Origin: Pseudomonadota bacterium
Lineage (GTDB): Bacteria; SZUA-182; DTGQ01
Assembly: GCA_030605265.1 (NCBI GenBank)
Contig: JAUWIR010000052.1
Span: 1-13,182, forward strand
Reading direction: 5' to 3'
Length of the DNA stretch: 13,182 nucleotides
The position numbers and the translations under genes were made by a program. Position 1 is the stretch's first letter; every line of letters starts with the position of its first letter. Shown one piece after another: positions 7,306 through 13,051 of this stretch. The notes beneath the pieces are model-generated. The model had not been told where the DNA came from. It did not search any database and worked only from the letters and a program-made list of their open reading frames with translations.

Positions 7306-7605
7306 ATGTCTGTATTAAATCAAAGAACTAAAGTAGAAATTTGTGGTGATGAATATACAATTAAAAGTGATATCTCACCACAGGAGGTGCATAATCTCGC
7401 TAAATATGTTAATGTAAAGATGCGAGAGATTAAAAGCAAAACCCAAAGCATGCCGGCTAATAAAATTGCTGTATTGGCGTGTTTAAATATAACCGAGGAG
7501 TTAATTGATATACAAAAACATCTAGAAGAAACCCAAAATTTAATGGAGGAAGAAACAACTAAAATTCTACGACTGCTGGATGAACCTTATTTGAAGGGGC
7601 AGTAA
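7306..7605 (+). CDS. zapA: Cell division protein ZapA
   Basis: ZapA binds FtsZ and bundles its protofilaments at the Z-ring. The 99-residue product has the family head, a short beta-alpha-beta unit (TKVEICGDEYTIKSD, then EVHNLAKYVNVKMREI) followed by NKIAVLACLNITEELI, and then a C-terminal coiled-coil for tetramer formation. The length is typical. The start ATG gives a complete head domain, but the upstream SD is weak (AAGAGA), so translation may be coupled to the ZapB-like gene 15 nt before. It is the last protein gene before the 6S RNA, and the zapA-6S RNA-cyclo-ligase order is shared with E. coli. Confidence 0.92.
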   Translation: MSVLNQRTKVEICGDEYTIKSDISPQEVHNLAKYVNVKMREIKSKTQSMPANKIAVLACLNITEELIDIQKHLEETQNLMEEETTKILRLLDEPYLKGQ

Positions 7606-7648
7606 TAAAAATATAGGTCTTTTTAAAGTATGTAATAAATTTTATTGT

Positions 7649-7697
7649 CAGCTTATCCTCATGAGAGAGGCGGCTGTTTAAATAACAGTTATTTTTA
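7649..7697 (+). terminator. Hairpins after zapA, possible weak terminator
   Basis: The 134-nt stretch between zapA and the 6S promoter has no ORF. It contains a broken stem, CAGC/GCTG (7649-7652, 7673-7676) with CCTC/GAGG inside, overlapping a second small stem CTGTT/AACAG (7674-7678, 7684-7688) followed by TTATTTTT. Either could end the zapA transcript. Both are weak and mutually exclusive. Confidence 0.3.
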
Positions 7698-7739
7698 AAT
7701 TTTTAAAAGATTATTATTTTTTTTTATATTTTTCATTGC

Positions 7740-7768
7740 TTGAAAACAACAAGTAAAAATGATATATT
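7740..7768 (+). promoter_or_regulatory. Sigma-70-type promoter of 6S RNA
   Basis: TTGAAA (7740-7745) and TATATT (7763-7768) are separated by the optimal 17 bp. Initiation is expected near 7775, at the first base of ACCCCC, which is the 5' strand of the RNA's closing stem. The agreement between promoter spacing and RNA structure supports both calls. Confidence 0.75.
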
Positions 7769-7774
7769 AAGGTT

Positions 7775-7965
7775 ACCCCCTGCTATATTCGTGATGGATG
7801 AAGAGATTTGAGCCAACAGAAAAAAAACGGGAGTCTGGACTTTGAGTGTGGAAAATATGCCCTGTTTAATTACAGGGACATTTGATACGCTTAAGAGGAC
7901 ACCCACCTAGTTTAACTAGGTTCAAAATTTTTCATTTCACACGGTATAAGGCGGGGGGTTTACCT
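7775..7965 (+). ncRNA. ssrS: 6S RNA (RNA polymerase-binding regulatory RNA)
   Basis: 6S RNA mimics an open promoter and sequesters housekeeping RNA polymerase. The stretch folds into its rod shape. A closing stem joins about 7771-7787 to 7944-7964. A second stem pairs 7796-7814 with 7919-7938, with G-U pairs and one bulge. After a large bubble, CTTTGAGTGT (7840-7849) pairs ACGCTTAAG (7887-7895), and an apical hairpin CCCTGT/ACAGGG caps it (7860-7877). The 3' side of the bubble has ACACCCACCT and a hairpin ACCTAG/CTAGGT (7905-7921), very like the E. coli hairpin at the same place. It sits between zapA and the cyclo-ligase gene, as in E. coli. The ends are approximate. Confidence 0.88.
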
Positions 7966-7980
7966 CCTTGCAAAACATTC

Positions 7981-7999
7981 AAAAAGACCTGCCTTTTTT
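7981..7999 (+). terminator. Weak candidate 6S RNA terminator
   Basis: AAAAAG (7981-7986) can pair with CTTTTT (7993-7998) around a 6-nt loop, giving an A-U-rich stem that merges into a T-run. An alternative GC-rich stem at 7948-7969 (AAGG...CCTT) overlaps the 6S closing stem and would compete with it. The rest of 7966-8074 shows no ORF or other feature. In E. coli 6S RNA is processed from a longer transcript that includes the cyclo-ligase gene, so a weak terminator would fit. Confidence 0.25.
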
Positions 8000-8074
8000 A
8001 TCCAGCATATAGAATAACTAATTTAGATCCAGTTAGAAAAATCAATTGATAGGGAAGAAGCAAAATAGAGACAA

Positions 8075-8680
8075 ATGGATAAAAAATTGTTACGCCAAAA
8101 CATACTTTCGCAAAGGGATGGGCTTTCTATTCAAGAGCGTGTACAAAATAGTCGCAATATAATGGCTCGTCTGATAAAGCACCCTGTGTTTATTGAGTCT
8201 AGCTCGGTAATGGTTTATGCTTCTTTTAGGAGTGAAGTTATGACTGAGGAGCTTATAAAATACTGCTTGAGCCAAAAGGAAAAAGTAATTGTGCCGGTTA
8301 TTAACAAGAAGAGGAATCATTTAGTATTATCTGAAATTAAAAGATATGATGATTTAGTCCCATCAACATTTGGGATAAATGAACCGCAAAATTTGTGTTT
8401 TGTAGAACCGCGAGATGTTGAATTATTTATATTACCTGGAGCAGCCTTTGATGAAGGAGGTAATAGATTAGGATATGGAGGAGGATATTTTGATCGTCTT
8501 TTAAGTACTAAACTTGAATGCCAGAAATTAATTGGTCTTGCTTTTGAGCTTCAAGTAAAAAAAGGACTACCTTGTAAAAATCATGATATTTCTATGGATT
8601 GTGTCATTACCGAAAAAAAAGTAAGGTATTGTACTTTTTTTCAAATGGCCTATAAACCTGAAGGGGGTGAGGAAGATTAG
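8075..8680 (+). CDS. fau: 5-formyltetrahydrofolate cyclo-ligase
   Basis: This enzyme (YgfA/MTHFS family) converts 5-formyltetrahydrofolate to 5,10-methenyltetrahydrofolate with ATP, rescuing a folate form that inhibits one-carbon metabolism. At 201 residues it has the usual length. The N-terminus (MDKKLLRQNILSQRDGLS) fits the family, and the signature FILPGAAFDEGGNRLGYGGG, followed by YFDRLL, lies near residues 117-142. An in-frame TAG at 8066-8068 rules out an earlier start. The SD is weak at 8068-8070; a better AGGGAAG lies too far upstream. The gene follows 6S RNA, as in E. coli, and overlaps rny by 14 nt, implying co-expression. Confidence 0.93.
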   Translation: MDKKLLRQNILSQRDGLSIQERVQNSRNIMARLIKHPVFIESSSVMVYASFRSEVMTEELIKYCLSQKEKVIVPVINKKRNHLVLSEIKRYDDLVPSTFGINEPQNLCFVEPRDVELFILPGAAFDEGGNRLGYGGGYFDRLLSTKLECQKLIGLAFELQVKKGLPCKNHDISMDCVITEKKVRYCTFFQMAYKPEGGEED

Positions 8681-10238
8681 CGGAGAAGTCTATATCATCT
8701 CTTTAATCGTTATAGCTATTATTTGTATTTGGATCGGTTACCTGCTGCGAAAGAAAATTTCAGAAAGCAAGGTGATTACTGCTGAAGATATGGCTAAAAA
8801 AATTATTGTTGAAGCCGAGAAAGAGGCAAATAATAAGAAAAGAGAGGCGATTTTAGAAGCCAAGGATAGATTATATCAATCCAAGGCTGAATTTGAACGG
8901 GAAACACGAGAAAGGAAAGCAGAGGCTCTCAAGCTTGAAAAAAGATTAACCACTAAAGAAGAGAACCTTGAGAGAAAAGTAGATCTATTGGACAGAAAAG
9001 AACAGGAACTGAATAGTAAATCAAAAGTGGTCATAGTCAAAGAGAAAGAGCTGAACGAGAAAATTAGCGAATATGAAGTCATTATTCAGGAGCAGAAGAA
9101 TCAATTGGAAAAAATTTCCAATATGAGCTCAGAGGAAGCTAAGAATTCGCTAATTGCCAAGATGGAAAATGAAGCGAAACATGAAGCTATTCGGTATATA
9201 AAGAAAATAGAGGAGGAAGCAAAAGAAACTGCAGGAAAAAAGGCCAGGGAAACTATCAGCCTGGCTATTCAGCGTTACGCAGCTGATGAGGTTATGGAAG
9301 CTACGGTTTCAACAGTAGATTTGCCTAATAATGAAATGATAGGAAGAATTATTGGACGTGAAGGGAGAAATATCAGGGCCTTAGAGATGGCTACCGGGGT
9401 TGATTTAATCATTGATGATACACCTGAGGCGGTTATTATTTCCGGGTATGATCCCATCAGAAGACAAGTAGCTAAAAATGCCTTAGAAAAGCTGATTGTC
9501 GATGGCCGAATCCATCCAACCCGTATTGAAGAGATTGTCAATAAATGTCAAAAGGAGATTGAAAATTTAATTCGGGAGGAGGGAGAAAAAACTACCTTTG
9601 AAGTGGGTGTTCATAATTTGCATCCGGAGGAGCTCAAACTAATTGGTCGTTTGCGTTTTAGAACAAGTTATGGGCAAAATGTTCTCCAACATTCTAAAGA
9701 AGTAGCCTTTTTAGCTGGTATTATGGCTGCTGAACTTGGTGTAGATGAGCAAGTAGCCAAAAGGGCCGGCCTTTTGCATGATATCGGTAAAGCAGTGGAT
9801 CATGAAATGGAAGGATCACATCCTAAGATTGGCGCGGATCTGGCTAAAAGATTTAATGAATCACAAGAGATTATCAATGCTATTGCAGCTCATCATGAAG
9901 ATGAAGAACCAAAGGGAATTATTGCAGTTTTGATTCAGGCTGCGGATACACTTTCAGCAGCTCGTCCCGGCGCACGGAAGGAAAGCTTGGAGGCTTATAT
10001 TAAACGGCTGGGGACCCTTGAAAAAATTGGTAATTCCTTTAACGGTGTCGAAAGTTCTTACGCTATTCAGGCAGGCAGGGAGATAAGAGTTATTATTGAA
10101 CCGGAAAAGCTTACTGAAACTAATATGTCGACTTTAGCCAGAGATATTGCCAAAAAGATTGAAGAAGAGCTTGAGTATCCTGGACAAATAAAGGTTACTG
10201 TAATAAGGGAATCAAGAGCTGTAGAGTATGCAAAATAA
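8667..10238 (+). CDS. rny: Ribonuclease Y
   Basis: RNase Y is a membrane-anchored endoribonuclease that starts mRNA decay and processing in bacteria using it in place of RNase E. The 523-residue product has one N-terminal membrane helix (about 9-26), a long charged coiled-coil (about 35-200), a KH RNA-binding domain with IIGREGRNIR (228-237), and an HD domain with H342, LLHDIGKAVDHE (H371-D372), H409-H410 and D427. The family length is about 515-520, so it is complete. The start given is GTG at 8667, inside the cyclo-ligase gene. Its SD (AAGGGG) lies directly against the GTG, so a start a few codons later, for example ATT 8676 after GGTGAGG, is conceivable. ymdB follows, as in many genomes. 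Confidence 0.95.
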   Translation: MRKISGEVYIISLIVIAIICIWIGYLLRKKISESKVITAEDMAKKIIVEAEKEANNKKREAILEAKDRLYQSKAEFERETRERKAEALKLEKRLTTKEENLERKVDLLDRKEQELNSKSKVVIVKEKELNEKISEYEVIIQEQKNQLEKISNMSSEEAKNSLIAKMENEAKHEAIRYIKKIEEEAKETAGKKARETISLAIQRYAADEVMEATVSTVDLPNNEMIGRIIGREGRNIRALEMATGVDLIIDDTPEAVIISGYDPIRRQVAKNALEKLIVDGRIHPTRIEEIVNKCQKEIENLIREEGEKTTFEVGVHNLHPEELKLIGRLRFRTSYGQNVLQHSKEVAFLAGIMAAELGVDEQVAKRAGLLHDIGKAVDHEMEGSHPKIGADLAKRFNESQEIINAIAAHHEDEEPKGIIAVLIQAADTLSAARPGARKESLEAYIKRLGTLEKIGNSFNGVESSYAIQAGREIRVIIEPEKLTETNMSTLARDIAKKIEEELEYPGQIKVTVIRESRAVEYAK

Positions 10239-10239
10239 T

Positions 10240-10292
10240 TTTGATTAAATTAAATCAAAGGGGGGCAAGGAAAATTTTCTTGCCCCACTTTT
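10240..10292 (+). terminator. Tandem hairpins with T-tract between rny and ymdB
   Basis: Immediately after the rny stop, TTTGATT/AATCAAA (10240-10246, 10253-10259) forms a 7-bp AT stem. A GC-rich stem GGGGCAAG/CTTGCCCC (10262-10269, 10279-10286) follows, with a self-complementary AAAATTTT inside, and then ACTTTT. The second is a good intrinsic terminator with a short tail. It ends just 18 nt before ymdB, so ymdB needs read-through or a promoter I cannot see. Confidence 0.65.
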
Positions 10293-10310
10293 AAATAAAA
10301 ATTAATTATT

Positions 10311-11099
10311 ATGAAAATTTTATTCATTGGTGATATCATAGGTAAAGCTGGCCGGAAAGTCATCCACCAATTACTCCCGGAAATACTCAGAGATTTTCAA
10401 ATTGATTTCTGTATTGCTAATGGTGAAAATGCGTCTGGTGGGTTTGGACTGACTTCTATTATTGCCAAGCAGTTATATGAAGAAAAAATCGACGTCCTTA
10501 CCTCAGGGAACCATATTTGGGACAATAAGGATATTTTTTCCTTTATTTCTACAGAGAAGCGTTTATTAAGACCTGCTAATTATCCAAAAGCTCCCGGTTT
10601 TTCCTCCTCTGTATATATTGCTGAAAATGGACAGAAAGTCGGGGTACTTAATCTTTCGGGTCGAATTTTTATGCATCCTCTTGATTGTCCATTTCAAATT
10701 GCTTTAGAAAAAGTATACGAGCTCCAAAAGGAATGTGCAACAATTATCGTGGATTTTCATGCTGAAGCTACCTCTGAAAAAATTGCTATGGGATGGTACT
10801 TAGAAGGTGAGGTTAGTGCAGTCATTGGGATCCATACTCATGTTCAGACTGCTGATGATACAATTTTACCTAAAGGCACCGCCTACATTACCGATGTAGG
10901 AATGACCGGTCCTTTTGACTCTGTAATTGGCATAGAAAAAGATATTATTATTGAAAAATTTTTAACACAAATGCCTAATAAGTTCAAAGTTGCTCGGGGG
11001 GATTTGAGATTATACGGGGTGGTGCTCGATATAGATCAGGATACAGGCAAGGCTTTGGATATTAAAAAGGTTACAGGTAAGCGTATAAATACTATTTAA
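10311..11099 (+). CDS. ymdB: YmdB-family metallophosphodiesterase
   Basis: This calcineurin-like enzyme belongs to the TIGR00282/YmdB family; Bacillus subtilis YmdB hydrolyses cyclic nucleotides and affects biofilm formation and motility. The 262-residue length is typical. Every metal-binding residue of the family is in place: D8 (FIGDIIG), E39 and N40 (ANGEN), N67 and H68 (SGNHIWDN), H150 (VDFHAEAT), H175 and H177 (GIHTHVQTAD). There is no signal peptide, so it acts in the cytoplasm. It follows rny, as in many genomes, but across a terminator hairpin. No SD is visible before the ATG (only AT-rich sequence), so translation may be weak or SD-independent. Its last 8 bases overlap the end of the convergent NrfD gene. 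Confidence 0.94.
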   Translation: MKILFIGDIIGKAGRKVIHQLLPEILRDFQIDFCIANGENASGGFGLTSIIAKQLYEEKIDVLTSGNHIWDNKDIFSFISTEKRLLRPANYPKAPGFSSSVYIAENGQKVGVLNLSGRIFMHPLDCPFQIALEKVYELQKECATIIVDFHAEATSEKIAMGWYLEGEVSAVIGIHTHVQTADDTILPKGTAYITDVGMTGPFDSVIGIEKDIIIEKFLTQMPNKFKVARGDLRLYGVVLDIDQDTGKALDIKKVTGKRINTI

Positions 11100-12348
11100 T
11101 TATTGCCCCTGAAATTTTAGGTCTTTTTTTCTGAGTTATTCCCTCCTTATTTCTCACTACCAATTTTCCAAGTTCTATAGGAATGGTAATTTTTAACAGT
11201 AAAGTAAAGATAAATAACCCAAATGCCCAAATGCCAATGGTAATCATTATTTCCGGAATTGAAGGCTTATATTCAAAAATTTCTCCAAAGATGGAAGGGA
11301 TGAATCCAAAGATAATAAGACCAATACCTTTTTCAAACCAGACGCCAACGAAAGCTAATATACAAGAGATATCAAGAATTTTTAGATTGTGGCGTCGTGG
11401 TGAAAGTAATAAAAGTAAAGCACAAAATTGTGCTGTAATCGATATCCACGAGGGCATTACATAGGCGTGGTGTCCATTGAGTCCAAAAAAAAGATATTCT
11501 CGACGGGCTAGATGAGGGCTATGGGTATAAAATTCAAGAAAAATTTCAGACCCTAACATAAAAAGATTAAGGAAAAGAGCGACGGAGAGAATGTCCGCCA
11601 ATCGGTATAAGGTCTTTTTTTCAATCGGCAATGGAGTATATTGGCCGATAATTTGTAATACTAAGATAAGGATAAGAATGAGAAAGGCTGGTCCGGAAGT
11701 GAAGGCGGAGGCGAGAAATCGCGGGGCAAGAATTGCTTGATCGATTGTAGACAGTGAGCTGAAAATAAAGGCGGTGACCGTATGAATGCTGATGGCCCAT
11801 CCGATTGAAAGATAGATAACAGGTAATAGTAGTTTTTTATTTGGGGCATTGTTTTGATATTTACAGTAAAGGAGATAACCGGGAATAAGGAAGTTGAGCA
11901 ATAAGTATCCCCAGAGGACAAGAACATCCCAGCTCATTAGAGAGGGGAGATTAAATTGGCCCAGCCCGGGAATCAGATGCCAAAAACGATCAAGTCTCCC
12001 CAAATCAACCATCACAAAAAGTAAAGCCATAATGATTGAACAAGCTGCCAGCAGTTCTCCAAAAATACAAATATCCTTAAAAGGTTCATAGTGATATACA
12101 TAAGCAGGGATAATAATGACCACAGCCGCAGCAGCCATGCCTACCAGGAAAACAAAGTTAGCGATATAGAGTCCCCAAGGAAAAGGATCTCGCATGCCGG
12201 TTATGATCAAACCTTCCTTATACTGAAGAATATAAGAAAAGATCCCAAGTACTATTCCTATTCCTAGAATGGACAGCCATAGATAATAGCCCAATCCACC
12301 TCTAAAAAGAAAACTATAAAATTTAGCTTTTTCTTTTTCCTTAACCAT
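11092..12348 (-). CDS. NrfD/PsrC-family membrane protein, DsrP-like
   Basis: This is an integral membrane quinone-interacting subunit of the polysulfide reductase NrfD family. About ten hydrophobic helices span roughly residues 20-41, 57-80, 93-113, 137-160, 173-195, 215-235, 250-272, 298-315, 325-350 and 366-388. The phrases PFPWGLYIANFVFLVGMAAA, WAISIHTVTAFIFSSL, APRFLASAFTSGPAFLIL and FEKGIGLIIFGFIPS closely follow DsrP, the 10-helix subunit of the DsrMKJOP complex of sulfur metabolism, as I remember the family. Such proteins normally pair with an iron-sulfur subunit, and none is encoded in this window. The start ATG has AGGGAAGA close upstream. The gene is convergent with ymdB. Membership in NrfD is certain; the DsrP role is inference. 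Confidence 0.9.
   Translation of the reverse strand: MVKEKEKAKFYSFLFRGGLGYYLWLSILGIGIVLGIFSYILQYKEGLIITGMRDPFPWGLYIANFVFLVGMAAAAVVIIIPAYVYHYEPFKDICIFGELLAACSIIMALLFVMVDLGRLDRFWHLIPGLGQFNLPSLMSWDVLVLWGYLLLNFLIPGYLLYCKYQNNAPNKKLLLPVIYLSIGWAISIHTVTAFIFSSLSTIDQAILAPRFLASAFTSGPAFLILILILVLQIIGQYTPLPIEKKTLYRLADILSVALFLNLFMLGSEIFLEFYTHSPHLARREYLFFGLNGHHAYVMPSWISITAQFCALLLLLSPRRHNLKILDISCILAFVGVWFEKGIGLIIFGFIPSIFGEIFEYKPSIPEIMITIGIWAFGLFIFTLLLKITIPIELGKLVVRNKEGITQKKRPKISGAIIK
11108..11130 (+). terminator. Possible ymdB terminator inside the NrfD gene's 3' end
   Basis: CCTGA (11108-11112) pairs with TTAGG (11117-11121, one G-U pair) around AATT, followed by TCTTTTTTT. It reads as a weak intrinsic terminator on the + strand, 8 nt after the ymdB stop. 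The same bases encode the Lys/Arg-rich tail of the NrfD-like protein on the other strand, so the T-run may simply reflect lysine codons. Confidence 0.35.
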
Positions 12349-12379
12349 TCTTCCCTAACCACATTGCCGTAATAGTTGA

Positions 12380-12407
12380 GTTATAACTTTTTTTTTGTTA
12401 TTGATAA
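12380..12407 (-). promoter_or_regulatory. Weak candidate promoter for the NrfD-like gene
   Basis: On the - strand, TTATCA (plus positions 12402-12407) and TATAAC (12380-12385) are 16 bp apart in the 66-nt gap before the gene. Initiation near 12373 would leave a leader of about 25 nt. The match is modest in AT-rich sequence. The gene could instead be read from the zinc-ribbon gene upstream. Confidence 0.33.
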
Positions 12408-12414
12408 ATAATAA

Positions 12415-12879
12415 TTACTCCTTGTAAGGATTTCCTATAGCTGCAAAGGAAATACAAATAAGATGCAGTATCATGCCCGGTAATATAAAAGACCCATAAC
12501 CGATAGCCACAAAAAGTGTCCATAAACAACCGGTGAGGATCTTGCCCCTATAAACTTGTCCCCCCCCTGGAATTATCAGAGATAAAGCAGCCGCAATACC
12601 AGGATTCCATTTTGGTTGAGGGAAATTATTTTCCCTAGGTTCAAGAAATTCTTGGCAAAATTTACATTTTTTTGCCTCTGCAAGAATAATTTCGGAGCAG
12701 AAGGGACACTTTTTTAAATTTTGATGCACCGTAAGTGTGGATGGTTCTTCTGGGGGAGGTTCAAGAAATTCTTGGCAAAATTTACATTTTTTTGCCTCTG
12801 CAAAAATAATTTCGGAGCAGAAGGGACACTTTTTAAATCCATTTTGAATTTCAGGTGGTGCAATGGTTGATGTTCCCAT
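12415..12879 (-). CDS. Double zinc-ribbon protein with C-terminal TM2-like membrane domain
   Basis: This 154-residue protein has two nearly identical zinc ribbons, CPFC (18-21) with CKFC (32-35) and CPFC (58-61) with CKFC (72-75), joined by a proline-rich linker. Two hydrophobic segments follow (about 93-112 and 114-148) in the pattern WNPGIAAALSLIIPGGGQVY-RGKILTG, which resembles TM2-type domains (IPGxGQxYxGxxxxG). The zinc ribbons should be cytoplasmic and the C-terminus membrane-embedded. I know no specific function; zinc ribbon plus TM2 proteins are widespread and uncharacterised. The start has a good SD, GAGGAG, 8 nt upstream. It lies 66 nt upstream of the NrfD-like gene on the same strand. 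The two ribbon-coding stretches are almost identical in DNA, indicating recent duplication. Confidence 0.8.
   Translation of the reverse strand: MGTSTIAPPEIQNGFKKCPFCSEIIFAEAKKCKFCQEFLEPPPEEPSTLTVHQNLKKCPFCSEIILAEAKKCKFCQEFLEPRENNFPQPKWNPGIAAALSLIIPGGGQVYRGKILTGCLWTLFVAIGYGSFILPGMILHLICISFAAIGNPYKE
12637..12835 (-). repeat. Near-perfect 74-bp direct repeat within the zinc-ribbon gene
   Basis: Positions 12637-12710 and 12757-12830 are identical except for one base (G12684 versus A12804), with an offset of exactly 120 nt. Similarity continues into a T-run that is one base longer in the first copy. Each copy encodes one KKCPFC...CKFCQEFLEP ribbon; the single change is Leu versus Phe. Identity at silent positions points to a recent duplication or gene conversion. 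Confidence 0.93.
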
Positions 12880-12944
12880 AACAGAACTCCTCTTATAGTA
12901 ATGAGAAATAATTTAAAAGCATACAAATTTTCATTTTATTTATT

Positions 12945-12976
12945 CAGCTTAACAGCTTAACTGTTTATCAGCTTAA
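12945..12976. repeat. CAGCTTAA octamer repeats in 8-bp phase
   Basis: CAGCTTAA occurs at 12945-12952, 12953-12960 and 12969-12976. The 8-bp slot at 12961-12968 holds the degenerate CTGTTTAT, so the array keeps an exact 8-bp period. AACAG (12951-12955) and CTGTT (12961-12965) also make a small inverted repeat. The array would lie in the 5' leader of the zinc-ribbon transcript. Confidence 0.7.
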
Positions 12977-13001
12977 GTTAATACGTTTTTTTCATAGCAT
13001 T

Positions 13002-13017
13002 TGCACTTATCATGCCA
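13002..13017 (-). promoter_or_regulatory. Sigma-54-like promoter for the zinc-ribbon gene
   Basis: Read on the - strand, these bases are TGGCATGATAAGTGCA. Against the sigma-54 consensus TGGCAYRNNNNTTGCW only the first T of TTGC differs, and the essential GG and GC are 10 bp apart. Initiation would be near 12991, about 110 nt before the zinc-ribbon gene and in the right orientation. No sigma-54 activator gene is in the window. Confidence 0.5.
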
Positions 13018-13022
13018 AGCTT

Positions 13023-13051
13023 TCCTTTATTAAATTAAGGGATTTTTTTTT
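13023..13051 (+). terminator. Intrinsic terminator on the + strand with no + strand gene before it
   Basis: TCCTTTA (13023-13029) pairs with TAAGGGA (13036-13042), 7 bp with one G-U, around a 6-nt loop, and is followed by nine T (13043-13051). It is a good intrinsic terminator for + strand transcription. The nearest + strand gene, ymdB, ends almost 2 kb upstream, so its substrate is unknown. Confidence 0.55.

Noticed and set aside
11183..11464. 93-residue ORF on the + strand opposite the NrfD-like gene
   Set aside because: It is the antisense reading of hydrophobic-helix codons of the NrfD-like protein and has no recognisable domain.
12637..12835. Direct repeats as a CRISPR or mobile-element signature
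   Set aside because: There are only two copies, both inside one reading frame and both encoding a zinc ribbon, so a domain duplication explains them. No transposase, terminal inverted repeats or cas genes are seen.
12714..12926. 70-residue ORF on the - strand overlapping the zinc-ribbon gene
   Set aside because: It reads the ribbon repeat in another frame; the zinc-ribbon frame has the cysteine motifs, membrane domain and SD.
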